Positions 1 through 5,746 of a DNA stretch of 7,037 nt are shown here, piece after piece. This stretch comes from JAVHQB01 sp049299915. Lineage in GTDB: Bacteria > Patescibacteriota > Minisyncoccia > UBA6257 > JAVHQB01. Made by a program: the position numbers and the translations under genes. The stretch is taken from NCBI GenBank assembly GCA_049299915.1, contig JBAQYG010000001.1:1-7037 (forward strand), read 5' to 3'. Numbering within the stretch: position 1 is the stretch's first letter; each line of letters starts with the position of its first letter. The notes under the pieces are model-generated. The model was not told the origin of the DNA. It did no database searches and worked only from the letters and a program-made list of their open reading frames with translations.

Positions 1-281
1 TTTTTTTTGATTCTTTAAATAGTGAATTATTAAAAACCAAAACGGCTGCTAAATCTATAGATGCTTTACTTACGGCTACTCATCCTCAAAAAAAATTACG
101 ATCTACTACCTTAGTTACTTTAGCAAAATCAGAAAAAGATATGATTCGCGCAGGTCGTAATCTCAAGAATGCCTATTTTGATATGGCCGCTAACCTTTCT
201 TTGTTACCCCTTTTGAATCACAAATTTCTAATTATGACCAAAAGCGGTTTAGAAGAATTGAAAACAGTACTCAAGGATTAA
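1..281 (+). CDS. rplD: 50S ribosomal protein L4 (uL4), C-terminal part
   Basis: This is the 3' end of the L4 gene; the start lies outside the window. Reading codons from base 3 gives 92 residues and a TAA stop at 279-281. The fragment has the C-terminal pattern of L4: an Arg-Asn-Leu stretch (RAGRNLKNAYFD), then a strand-turn segment (LSLLPLLNHKFLIMTKSG) and the closing LEEL helix, matching the family pattern of NL...V.....N.YDLL.....L..TK.ALE.L. L4 binds 23S rRNA, and a loop of it (not visible here) lines the exit tunnel. In E. coli L4 also represses its own operon through the S10 leader; that leader is not in this window, so nothing can be said about it here. It is followed by rplW after 8 bases. 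Identification rests on the fragment plus its position before rplW. Confidence 0.9.
   Translation, partial: FFDSLNSELLKTKTAAKSIDALLTATHPQKKLRSTTLVTLAKSEKDMIRAGRNLKNAYFDMAANLSLLPLLNHKFLIMTKSGLEELKTVLKD
273..277 (+). promoter_or_regulatory. Weak Shine-Dalgarno-like AAGGA before rplW
   Basis: AAGGA lies inside the last codons of rplD, with 12 bases between it and the rplW ATG. That is longer than the usual 5-9 base spacing, and it also encodes Lys-Asp of L4, so it may be chance. It is listed because it is the only purine-rich SD-like string I can find close upstream of any start in the window. Confidence 0.2.
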
Positions 282-289
282 TTTACATT

Positions 290-646
290 ATGGCTTTATT
301 TAAAAAAAGATTAGTAAAACAAAAAGTAACTAAAAAGGTAGGGATTCAATCGGAAACTTTGCCGGCTAAGAATTCTTCCCTTTTAATTAAAGGAATCAGA
401 ATTACTGAGAAAGCTACTGCTCTTCAAGGTCAAAATCAATACGTTTTTGAAATAGATGGCCGTATTACCAAACCAGAAATTAGAAAAGCCATAGAAAAAA
501 TGTATAAGGTTAATATCACGAGAGTTAATACAATCAATTCTCCTTCTAAACCCAAGCATTATGGCAGACACATTCACGCCCTTCCCGTCCTTTCGAAAGC
601 TATTGTCACTTTAAAAGTAGGTCAAAAAATAGATACAGGTATATAA
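290..646 (+). CDS. rplW: 50S ribosomal protein L23 (uL23)
   Basis: L23 binds domain III of 23S rRNA beside the peptide exit tunnel and is the docking site for trigger factor and SRP. The 118-residue product carries the family core: RITEKA at residues 37-42, QNQYVFEID at 48-56, the KPEIRKAIEKMYKV helix at 61-74, RVNTIN at 78-83, and KAIVTLKVGQKI at 103-114. Typical L23 is about 95-100 residues. The extra length is a basic N-terminal extension of roughly 30 residues (Lys/Arg/Thr-rich), as seen in some CPR bacteria. The ATG at 290 is the only start available before the core. It follows rplD by 8 bases and is separated from rplB by 28. There is no good ribosome binding site, only a distant AAGGA. 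Confidence 0.95.
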   Translation: MALFKKRLVKQKVTKKVGIQSETLPAKNSSLLIKGIRITEKATALQGQNQYVFEIDGRITKPEIRKAIEKMYKVNITRVNTINSPSKPKHYGRHIHALPVLSKAIVTLKVGQKIDTGI

Positions 647-674
647 TTTTCTTTTTAAACAGTAATATTATTTT

Positions 675-1517
675 ATGAAACGCCGCAAGCCATCAACTTT
701 TTCTCAACGCTTCCACGATGTGGTTGATTTTAGTGTCCTAACAACCTCCAAACCCAAAAAGAGTTTAACCGTAGGTAAAAATAGTACTGCTGGTAGAAAT
801 AGCCAGGGTAGATTAACCTCTCGTCACATGGGTGGTGGACACAAGAAGCAATACAGAGTAATGAGTTTTGGCCAAGGAAAATTAAATATTCCTGGTAAAG
901 TTAAATCAATCGAATACGATCCTAATCGCTCTTGTTTTATTGCCCTTATTTCTTATAAAGACGGAGACTGGGCATATGTTTTAGCCCCTGAAGGTTTGAA
1001 AATTAATGAGACAATCGTCTGTTCTGATAGCGCTCCTTTAAAATTAGGTAATCGTTTACAACTTAAATATGTTCCCGCTGGTCAGTTTGTTCATAACGTC
1101 GAAGTTCGTCCTTTGGAAGGGGGTAAACTAGCTAGAGGAGCTGGCAACTATTTACAGGTTGTTTCTCAAGAAGAAAGATATACCGATGTCAAAATGCCCT
1201 CAGGAGAAGTGCGTAAAATTTTAAATAATTGTTTTGCTTCTGTTGGACAACTTTCTAATATAGAACACAAAATGATGCAGCTCGGTAAAGCTGGTCGTAG
1301 TCGTTGGATGGGTACAAGACCAGAAGTCCGTGGAAAAGTTATGAATGCTAAAGATCATCCCTATGGTGGTGGAGAAGGTAGAAATCAAAGAGGCACTAAG
1401 AGGCCAAAGACCAAGTGGGGTAAGGTTACTGGTGGTCACAAGACCCGTAAGCCAAAGAAGTATTCTAATAGTTTAATCCTTAGTCGTCGACCATCTCGTA
1501 AGAAGAATAAAAAATAA
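675..1517 (+). CDS. rplB: 50S ribosomal protein L2 (uL2)
   Basis: L2 is a primary 23S rRNA binder that supports the peptidyl transferase centre and bridge B7b to the 30S subunit. The 280 residues are close to the usual 273-277. Seen in order: RNSQGRLTSRHMGGGHKK at 41-58 (OB-fold RNA-binding region), EYDPNRS at 80-86, YVLAPEGLK at 101-109, GNRLQLKYVPAGQFVHNVE at 125-143, LARGAGNYLQV at 152-162, and the C-terminal VRGKVMNAKDHPYGGGEGR at 218-236. The histidine equivalent to the functionally important E. coli H229 is kept (residue 228), but the second histidine of the common HPHGGG motif is Tyr230. The C-terminus is a Lys/Arg-rich tail. The ATG at 675 follows a T-rich leader with no Shine-Dalgarno sequence. 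Confidence 0.98.
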   Translation: MKRRKPSTFSQRFHDVVDFSVLTTSKPKKSLTVGKNSTAGRNSQGRLTSRHMGGGHKKQYRVMSFGQGKLNIPGKVKSIEYDPNRSCFIALISYKDGDWAYVLAPEGLKINETIVCSDSAPLKLGNRLQLKYVPAGQFVHNVEVRPLEGGKLARGAGNYLQVVSQEERYTDVKMPSGEVRKILNNCFASVGQLSNIEHKMMQLGKAGRSRWMGTRPEVRGKVMNAKDHPYGGGEGRNQRGTKRPKTKWGKVTGGHKTRKPKKYSNSLILSRRPSRKKNKK

Positions 1518-1544
1518 AACGCTTTATTAAAAATACAAATTTTT

Positions 1545-1883
1545 ATGTCTCGAAGTCTTAAAAAGGGTCCCTTTATACCAGAAAGATTGTTACTAAAAGT
1601 CTCTAGACTTAAGGTAGGGGATAAAACACCCGTAAAAACTTGGTCTCGTGATGCTGTAATTTCTCCAGAAATGGTAGGTTTCGTTATGGGAGTTCATAAC
1701 GGGAAAACTTTTATCAATGTTGATGTTCGAGAAGAAATGGTAGGTCACCGTTTAGGCGAATTTTCTCCTACCAAAAAATTTGTAAAACATGGTGGTAAAA
1801 TGCAAAGAGAACTCGAAGCTTCAGCTGCTGCTGCCAACAAAGCTCCCGCTGCTGCCGCCACCCCAGCTCCTACTAAGAAATAA
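1545..1883 (+). CDS. rpsS: 30S ribosomal protein S19 (uS19) with Ala/Pro-rich tail
   Basis: S19 sits in the 30S head with S13 and contacts the large subunit through inter-subunit bridges. The N-terminal SRSLKKGPF (2-10), KTWSRDAVISPEMVG (31-45), NGKTFINV (52-59) and MVGHRLGEFSPTKKF (65-79) are the family signatures. S19 is normally about 90 residues; this one has 112. The excess is a C-terminal tail of 22 residues from Glu91 in which 11 are alanine, with Pro, Thr and a closing Lys-Lys. The matching DNA (about 1815-1880) is rich in GCT/GCC and is locally less AT-rich than its surroundings. The leader is A/T-only near the ATG and has no Shine-Dalgarno sequence. The gene lies 27 bases after rplB and 34 before rplV. 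Confidence 0.96.
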   Translation: MSRSLKKGPFIPERLLLKVSRLKVGDKTPVKTWSRDAVISPEMVGFVMGVHNGKTFINVDVREEMVGHRLGEFSPTKKFVKHGGKMQRELEASAAAANKAPAAAATPAPTKK

Positions 1884-1917
1884 TTTATTAAACCTAACTA
1901 GAAAATAAAACTAGAAT

Positions 1918-2433
1918 ATGGAGGTCATTGCTAAGTTAAACAATTTACATATCTCTCCCCGCAAAGTCCGTTTGGTAACGGCCACTATTAAAGGACTTGA
2001 TACTCAAGCTGCTTTAAGTACGTTGCGTTTTTTACCGAATCGATCGGCTAGACCTATAAAAAAACTTCTAGATTCAGCCATCGCTAATGCTACTCATAAC
2101 TTTAATTTAAGTGCCGATAATTTGAAAATAGGCATTATCAAAGTAGACGGTGGCAGAGTGAGTAAAAAATTTCTTCCTCGTGCTCAAGGTAGTGCTGGTA
2201 CTATTCGTAGCCGTTCTTCCCACGTTACCATTGTTCTAAGAGAAATAACTCCAGGTTTGAAAGGAAAGATAGAAAAAGTAGAGAATACGAAAGAAACTTC
2301 TGAAATTAATACGAAGAAAGTTAATGACAATAAAACAGTTAACTCAAAAGGAATAAAGAAGAGTAATATAAAAAATAAGAATATTTCTAGTGGTCCCAAA
2401 AAAGTTAAAGTATTTAACCGTAAAGCAATTTAA
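1918..2433 (+). CDS. rplV: 50S ribosomal protein L22 (uL22) with long basic tail
   Basis: L22 contacts all 23S rRNA domains, and its beta-hairpin lines the exit tunnel near the macrolide-binding region. The core is clear: ISPRKVRLV at 12-20, NRSARPIKKLLDSAIANA at 41-58, then the hairpin strands GGRVSKKFLPRAQGSAGTIR at 78-97 and the closing RSSHVTIVLRE at 99-109. Ordinary L22 ends about here (110-115 residues). This protein continues to 171 with a low-complexity tail rich in Lys, Asn, Ser and Thr (encoded at about 2245-2430, very A-rich). The ATG at 1918 gives the standard MEV... start of L22. GGAGGT at 1920-1925 overlaps the start codon itself, so it cannot act as its ribosome binding site. 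Confidence 0.96.
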   Translation: MEVIAKLNNLHISPRKVRLVTATIKGLDTQAALSTLRFLPNRSARPIKKLLDSAIANATHNFNLSADNLKIGIIKVDGGRVSKKFLPRAQGSAGTIRSRSSHVTIVLREITPGLKGKIEKVENTKETSEINTKKVNDNKTVNSKGIKKSNIKNKNISSGPKKVKVFNRKAI

Positions 2434-2459
2434 TTTTCCTATAAGTTTATTTTATTAGT

Positions 2460-3188
2460 ATGGCTCAAAAAATTAATCCTCAAGGTCTAAGAATCGGTCT
2501 GAATAAAAATTGGACTTCACGCTGGTTCGATTGGAATAATTATTCCCAAAATTTGGAAGGCGATTTTCTAATTCGTAAATTGATTCTCAAGAAATTAAAA
2601 GATAGCAAGATAGAATCAGTGGAAATAGAAAGAGGAGCTCATACCATAAAAATTACTATTCACTGTGCTCGTCCAGGACTTATAATTGGTCGTGGAGGAA
2701 CCGGCATAGATAGTTTACGAAAAGAAATAGATGCGAATATCAAGAAATCCTATTCTCTTTATGCTCATCGCAATTCTACTGATAAAAAGAATCTTTTGGG
2801 TGACATTAAGAAAATGCAATATCCAAAAGTTAATCTCAGCATAGAAGAAGTTCCTCAGGTTGAAACCTGTGCCGCTATTGTTTCTCAAAATATAGCCGAA
2901 GAATTGGAAAGAAGAATTCCTTTTAGAAGAGTTATCAAACAAGCTCTTGCTAAAGTAACTCAACACAAAGAAGTTTTGGGGGCCAAGATTACCGTTAGTG
3001 GGCGTTTGAATGGAGCCGAGATTGCTCGTGATGAAACCGTTAAAGAAGGACGTCTTCCCTTAAATACTTTAAGAGCCAACATAGATTTCGCTATGGCCCG
3101 TGCCCATTGTACCTATGGTACTATAGGGATTAAAGTTTGGATATACAAAGGAGATATTTTTGATAATAAAAAGCAAACAAAAGCTTAA
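2460..3188 (+). CDS. rpsC: 30S ribosomal protein S3 (uS3)
   Basis: S3 forms the mRNA entry channel of the 30S head with S4 and S5 and contributes to ribosomal helicase activity. The N-terminus AQKINPQGLRIG (2-13) is diagnostic. The KH RNA-binding domain follows, with the GxxG loop GRGG at 77-80 in RPGLIIGRGG. The C-terminal domain has ERRIPFRRVIKQAL (150-163), VSGRLNGAEIARDE (179-192), GRLPLNTLRANIDF (197-210) and YGTIGIKVWIYKGDIF (219-234). The length of 242 is slightly above the common 210-235. Between LRKEI (86-90) and VNLSIEEV (124-131) there are 33 residues, against roughly nine in E. coli, so the KH domain carries an insertion. The C-terminus is short, lacking the long tails of some S3 proteins. 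It lies 26 bases after rplV and 19 before rplP. Confidence 0.97.
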   Translation: MAQKINPQGLRIGLNKNWTSRWFDWNNYSQNLEGDFLIRKLILKKLKDSKIESVEIERGAHTIKITIHCARPGLIIGRGGTGIDSLRKEIDANIKKSYSLYAHRNSTDKKNLLGDIKKMQYPKVNLSIEEVPQVETCAAIVSQNIAEELERRIPFRRVIKQALAKVTQHKEVLGAKITVSGRLNGAEIARDETVKEGRLPLNTLRANIDFAMARAHCTYGTIGIKVWIYKGDIFDNKKQTKA

Positions 3189-3207
3189 TTCTGAATAAAA
3201 TTTTAGT

Positions 3208-3621
3208 ATGCTTATACCTAAAAAAGTTAAACACAGAAAATGGAATAAAGGACGCTCTCGCGACAGAGTGAAAGATTCTCGCGGAACGAATATTTCCTTT
3301 GGTAAATATGCTTTAGTCGCCGCCGAGCCAGCTTGGGTTAAAACTAATCAAATTGAATCAGCCCGTCGATCCATTATCCGATTGCTTTCTAAAACAGGTA
3401 AACTTTGGATTAGAGTAGTGACCGATAAGCCTGTTACTAAAAAACCACCCGAAGTTACCCTAGGTATGGGAAAAGGTTCTGTTGAATATTATGTCACTGT
3501 GGTTAAACCAGGAAGAATCATTTTTGAATTAGACGGTGTTAGTGAAGTAACTGCCAGAGAAGCCTTTCGTTTGGCCACCAGTAAGTTGCCAATGAAAACA
3601 AAAATAATCATTAATAAGTAG
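3208..3621 (+). CDS. rplP: 50S ribosomal protein L16 (uL16)
   Basis: L16 joins late in 50S assembly and positions the A-site tRNA elbow near helices 38 and 89. The 137 residues match the family length exactly. Visible signatures: PKKVKHRKWNKGR at 4-16, GTNISFGKYAL at 26-36, QIESARRSIIR at 48-58, GKLWIRV at 64-70, DKPVTKKP at 73-80, GMGKGSVEYYV at 86-96, GRIIFELDGV at 102-111 and AREAFRLATSKLPMKT at 116-131. In the central loop the usual R-M-G-x-G-K-G is T-L-G-M-G-K-G, so the arginine that is hydroxylated in E. coli (Arg81) is threonine here. The KKVKHRKW start resembles Parcubacteria L16 as I remember them. The stop is TAG, and rpmC starts 9 bases later. Confidence 0.97.
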   Translation: MLIPKKVKHRKWNKGRSRDRVKDSRGTNISFGKYALVAAEPAWVKTNQIESARRSIIRLLSKTGKLWIRVVTDKPVTKKPPEVTLGMGKGSVEYYVTVVKPGRIIFELDGVSEVTAREAFRLATSKLPMKTKIIINK

Positions 3622-3630
3622 CTAGATATT

Positions 3631-3831
3631 ATGGCCAAGAAAGAAGATTTAAATCTTAAAACTATTCCCGAGTTAAAAAATTTACTCGATGAAAAGCGCA
3701 AAAAACTGCAAACAAGCCTTTTTGAAAAAAGAATAGGTAAATTAAAGAGTACCGATAGTGTCCGAGTGCAAAGACATGACATTGCTCGTTTTTTGACCAT
3801 TTTGAATAATAAACTTAACAGTATTCATTAA
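3631..3831 (+). CDS. rpmC: 50S ribosomal protein L29 (uL29)
   Basis: L29 is a small two-helix protein at the exit tunnel rim next to L23. The 66 residues fit the family (60-70). The first helix contains the LKTIPELKNLLDEKRKKLQT segment (9-28). The second contains the signature VRVQRHDIARFLTILNNK (44-61), equivalent to the family's R..RRDIAR..T.L. The loop residues GKLKSTDS (36-43) stand where many homologues have Q.ENP.R. It lies between rplP (9 bases) and rpsQ (26 bases), its canonical place. ATG at 3631 is preceded by GATATT and has no Shine-Dalgarno sequence. Confidence 0.94.
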   Translation: MAKKEDLNLKTIPELKNLLDEKRKKLQTSLFEKRIGKLKSTDSVRVQRHDIARFLTILNNKLNSIH

Positions 3832-3857
3832 TTTATTTAGTAATTTCATTGTTATTT

Positions 3858-4133
3858 ATGGCTTCACAAGAATTAATTAAACAAAAGAAAGTGGCTTCAC
3901 TGCGCTCCATTCAGGGCATAGTGATTTCTGATAAAATGCAAAAAACGGTAGTGGTAGAAGTTACTTCACTTAAGAAGCATCCTCTTTACCACAAATATAT
4001 TAAAACTCACAAACATTTTAAAGCCGATAATCCCAATAATCTTTACAAGACCGGAGACGAAGTCGTTTTGGGAGCTGTCAGTAAACCTATCTCTCATGAC
4101 AAGCGCTGGTCAGTCATTAAAAAAGTCAATTAG
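3858..4133 (+). CDS. rpsQ: 30S ribosomal protein S17 (uS17)
   Basis: S17 is an early-assembling OB-fold protein that binds 16S rRNA helices 7 and 11. With the ATG at 3858 the product has 91 residues, a normal length. It shows GIVISDKMQKTVVVEV at 20-35 (the family's G.V.S.KM.KT..V), HPLYHKYIKTHKHFKADNPN at 41-60 and GDEVVLGAVSKPISHDKRW at 66-84. An in-frame TTG at 3849 would add three residues (MLF). I chose the ATG because it is the stronger codon, gives a family-like MASQ start, and is preceded by T like every other start in the window, while the TTG is preceded by A. It is the last gene of the classical S10 operon, and rplN follows after only 9 bases. The stop is TAG. Confidence 0.95.
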   Translation: MASQELIKQKKVASLRSIQGIVISDKMQKTVVVEVTSLKKHPLYHKYIKTHKHFKADNPNNLYKTGDEVVLGAVSKPISHDKRWSVIKKVN

Positions 4134-4142
4134 AAAAAATCT

Positions 4143-4511
4143 ATGATTCAACCAAGAACAATGTTAAAAGTTATCGACAACAGTGGGGCTAAAATAGTCC
4201 AATGTTTTCACGTTGTCGGTAGCACCGGTATTCGTTATGCCCAAATAGGGGATCTGATTCAGGCCTCTGTTAAAGTAGCCGAACCTCGTCAAGCAGTCAA
4301 AAAGAAAGATAAAGTAAGGGCTATTATCGTTAGACAAAGAAAACCCTTTAGAAGAGATGACGGTACCCTTATTTCTTTTGACGAAAATGCAGTCATTCTA
4401 GTTAATGATAAGATGGAACCTTTGGGCGGACGTTTATTTGGACCCATCCCCAGAGAATTAAAGGAACGTGGCTATACCAAGGTCGTTGCTTTAGCTAAAG
4501 AAATAATCTAA
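4143..4511 (+). CDS. rplN: 50S ribosomal protein L14 (uL14)
   Basis: L14 lies at the subunit interface, forms bridges B5 and B8 with helix 44 and S12, and is the contact surface for the silencing factor RsfS. The 122 residues are exactly the bacterial length. Family features are MIQPRTMLKVIDNSGAK at 1-17, RYAQIGDLIQASVK at 31-44, VKKKDKVRAIIVR at 52-64, FDENAVILVND at 79-89 and RLFGPIPRELKERGYTKVV at 97-115. It opens the spc part of the cluster, yet it is only 9 bases from the rpsQ stop, leaving no room for a separate terminator and promoter. The leader AATTAGAAAAAATCT shows no Shine-Dalgarno sequence. Confidence 0.98.
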   Translation: MIQPRTMLKVIDNSGAKIVQCFHVVGSTGIRYAQIGDLIQASVKVAEPRQAVKKKDKVRAIIVRQRKPFRRDDGTLISFDENAVILVNDKMEPLGGRLFGPIPRELKERGYTKVVALAKEII

Positions 4512-4531
4512 CCTTTTGAAAACTCTATCCT

Positions 4532-4858
4532 ATGATTAAAATACGCATAAAAAAAGGAGATAATGTCATTGTTACCAAAGGCAAAGACAAAAAGAAAATT
4601 GGTAAAGTAACTAAAGTTATCGCTACTGATAATAAAGTTATAGTAGATGGTTTGAATACCTTTAAGAAACATGAGCGACCAAAAAACCAAGGTGAAAAAG
4701 GTCAGATAGTAAATGTTTCTAGGCCTATTAATTTGAGTAATGTTAAAGCCATCTGTCCTTCCTGCAAAAAAGCCACTAGAATTGTTTATAAACTAGAAAC
4801 CAAAGGAGACAAAGTAATTAAGACAAGAGTTTGTCAGAAATGTGGAGCTAAAATATAG
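4532..4858 (+). CDS. rplX: 50S ribosomal protein L24 (uL24), zinc-motif type
   Basis: L24 starts 50S assembly by binding the 5' region of 23S rRNA and later sits at the tunnel exit. The N-terminal KOW motif is seen as IKKGDNVIVTKGKDKKKIGK at 6-25 followed by VIVDGLNTFKKHERP (36-50). The C-terminal half has two Cys pairs, CPSC at 75-78 and CQKC at 101-104, forming a four-cysteine zinc-ribbon-like site as in many bacterial L24 (E. coli lacks it). The 108 residues fit this type. The stop is TAG. The 40-base spacer to rplE (4859-4898) is AT-rich, and I see no convincing S8-binding hairpin in it, the site E. coli uses to repress the spc operon. Confidence 0.97.
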   Translation: MIKIRIKKGDNVIVTKGKDKKKIGKVTKVIATDNKVIVDGLNTFKKHERPKNQGEKGQIVNVSRPINLSNVKAICPSCKKATRIVYKLETKGDKVIKTRVCQKCGAKI

Positions 4859-4898
4859 AATTAGAATATAAAATACAAAAATACGTTAGTTTTTTACT

Positions 4899-5483
4899 AT
4901 GATTATCCCAGCTGCAGAAAAATATAAAAAGGAAGCTATTCCTTCTTTCAAAAAAGAGTTTGGTTTTAAAAATGACATGGCAGTACCCAAACTCACCAAG
5001 ATTACAATTAATTGTGGTTTTGGTAAATTGGCCACCTCTAATCCTAATAATGCCAAGAATTTAGAAGAAAGAATAGTGAAAGCTATTACCTTAATTACTG
5101 GACAGAAACCGGCGCTTCGTGGAGCTCGTAAATCTATTTCAGGCTTCAAGCTTAGAGAAGGCCAGCCAGTAGCCTATGTGGTAACTCTGCGCGGAAAAAG
5201 AATGTATGATTTTTATGATCGCTTAGTCAATATTGCCCTACCTAGATCTCGTGATTTTTGGGGTGTCGATGAAAGAAAATTTGATAATAAAGGAAATTTA
5301 AATTTAGGGATCAAAGAACATACTATTTTTCCTGAAACAGCTGAAGATATAAGCGGAGCCCCATTTGGTTTGGAAGTTAATTTAACCATCAGCTCCAAAA
5401 CCAAAGAGCAGGGAGAACGTTTAATGCAGTTAATGGGTATGCCGCTAGTTACTACTGATGGCAGCAAAAAAAAGAAAAAATAA
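4899..5483 (+). CDS. rplE: 50S ribosomal protein L5 (uL5)
   Basis: L5 binds 5S rRNA in the central protuberance and contacts the 30S head and P-site tRNA. The family pattern is clear: VPKLTKITINCGFG at 29-42, LITGQKPALRGARKSISGFK at 65-84, LREGQPVAYVVTLRGKRMYD at 85-104, LPRSRDFWGV at 114-123, FDNKGNLNLGIKEHTIFPE at 128-146 and the C-terminal LMQLMGMPL at 175-183. The length is 194 against about 179-180. The extra residues are in the N-terminus and in a short C-terminal tail ending in six consecutive lysines (189-194). The ATG at 4899 is preceded by the T-rich GTTTTTTACT and lacks a Shine-Dalgarno sequence. rpsN follows after 32 bases. Confidence 0.97.
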   Translation: MIIPAAEKYKKEAIPSFKKEFGFKNDMAVPKLTKITINCGFGKLATSNPNNAKNLEERIVKAITLITGQKPALRGARKSISGFKLREGQPVAYVVTLRGKRMYDFYDRLVNIALPRSRDFWGVDERKFDNKGNLNLGIKEHTIFPETAEDISGAPFGLEVNLTISSKTKEQGERLMQLMGMPLVTTDGSKKKKK

Positions 5484-5515
5484 ATTTATAATTAGTACTC
5501 TTTCTTAATTATTAT

Positions 5516-5701
5516 ATGGCTAAAAAATCAGACATAGCAAAAACTCTTAAAAAACCAAAATTTAGCACTCGCAAAGTGAACCGCTGTTTTCGTTGCGGTC
5601 GTAGTCGTGGCTACCTTAATAAATTTGGTTTATGCCGAATTTGCTTTAGAGAAATGGCCCATAAGGGAGAGATTCCTGGTCTTAAAAAAGCTAGTTGGTA
5701 A
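5516..5701 (+). CDS. rpsZ: 30S ribosomal protein S14 type Z (uS14, zinc form)
   Basis: S14 binds the 30S head next to S3 and S10 and is needed for late assembly. This is the short, zinc-binding (C+) form: 61 residues with Cys24-x2-Cys27 and Cys40-x2-Cys43, in the context RCFRCGRSRGYLNKFGLCRICF, followed by the family ending REMAHKGEIPGLKKASW. The long zinc-free form is about 90-100 residues, so the type is not in doubt. It occupies the usual spc slot between L5 and S8; many annotations also call it rpsN. The longest spacer of the window (45 bases, 5702-5746) follows and contains no recognisable signal. The leader before ATG is TAATTATTAT, with no Shine-Dalgarno sequence. Confidence 0.97.
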   Translation: MAKKSDIAKTLKKPKFSTRKVNRCFRCGRSRGYLNKFGLCRICFREMAHKGEIPGLKKASW

Positions 5702-5746
5702 AAAGGAACTGATACAATACAAATTATTTAACTCATATTGGTTTTT

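Noticed and set aside
1..8. Run of eight T at the window start as a terminator tail.
   Set aside because: It lies inside the rplD reading frame (Phe-Phe codons), and no stem can be judged because the upstream sequence is missing.
642..647. TATAAT, a perfect -10 hexamer at the rplW stop codon, as an internal promoter for rplB.
   Set aside because: The hexamer 17 bases upstream (619-624, AGGTCA) does not resemble TTGACA, and TATAAT is common by chance in such AT-rich DNA.
1896..1916. Direct repeat AACTAGAA (1896-1903 and 1909-1916) just before rplV as an operator.
   Set aside because: Only eight bases long and A/T-rich; no similar pair occurs before other genes, so chance is the simpler explanation.
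1920..1925. GGAGGT as a Shine-Dalgarno sequence at rplV.
   Set aside because: It overlaps the start codon and encodes the first residues of L22. The next in-frame ATG/GTG downstream would remove the conserved N-terminus.
3489..3800. Open frame of 103 codons on the - strand across the rplP/rpmC junction, and other - strand frames of 60-87 codons elsewhere in the window.
   Set aside because: They lie antisense to strongly conserved ribosomal protein genes, have no recognisable family and are explained by the AT-rich codon use of the + strand genes.
4873..4895. Possible hairpin (A-run pairing with T-run) between rplX and rplE as an S8 regulatory site or terminator.
   Set aside because: The stem would be A-U pairs only, with no G-C core and none of the conserved S8-site features that I can see.
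3849..5746. Similar ATTG-x-T-x-TTTATG strings before rpsQ and rpsH, with TTG as alternative starts.
   Set aside because: TTG would add only three residues outside the family's usual N-terminus, and the similarity is largely T-richness. The ATG is the better start in both genes.
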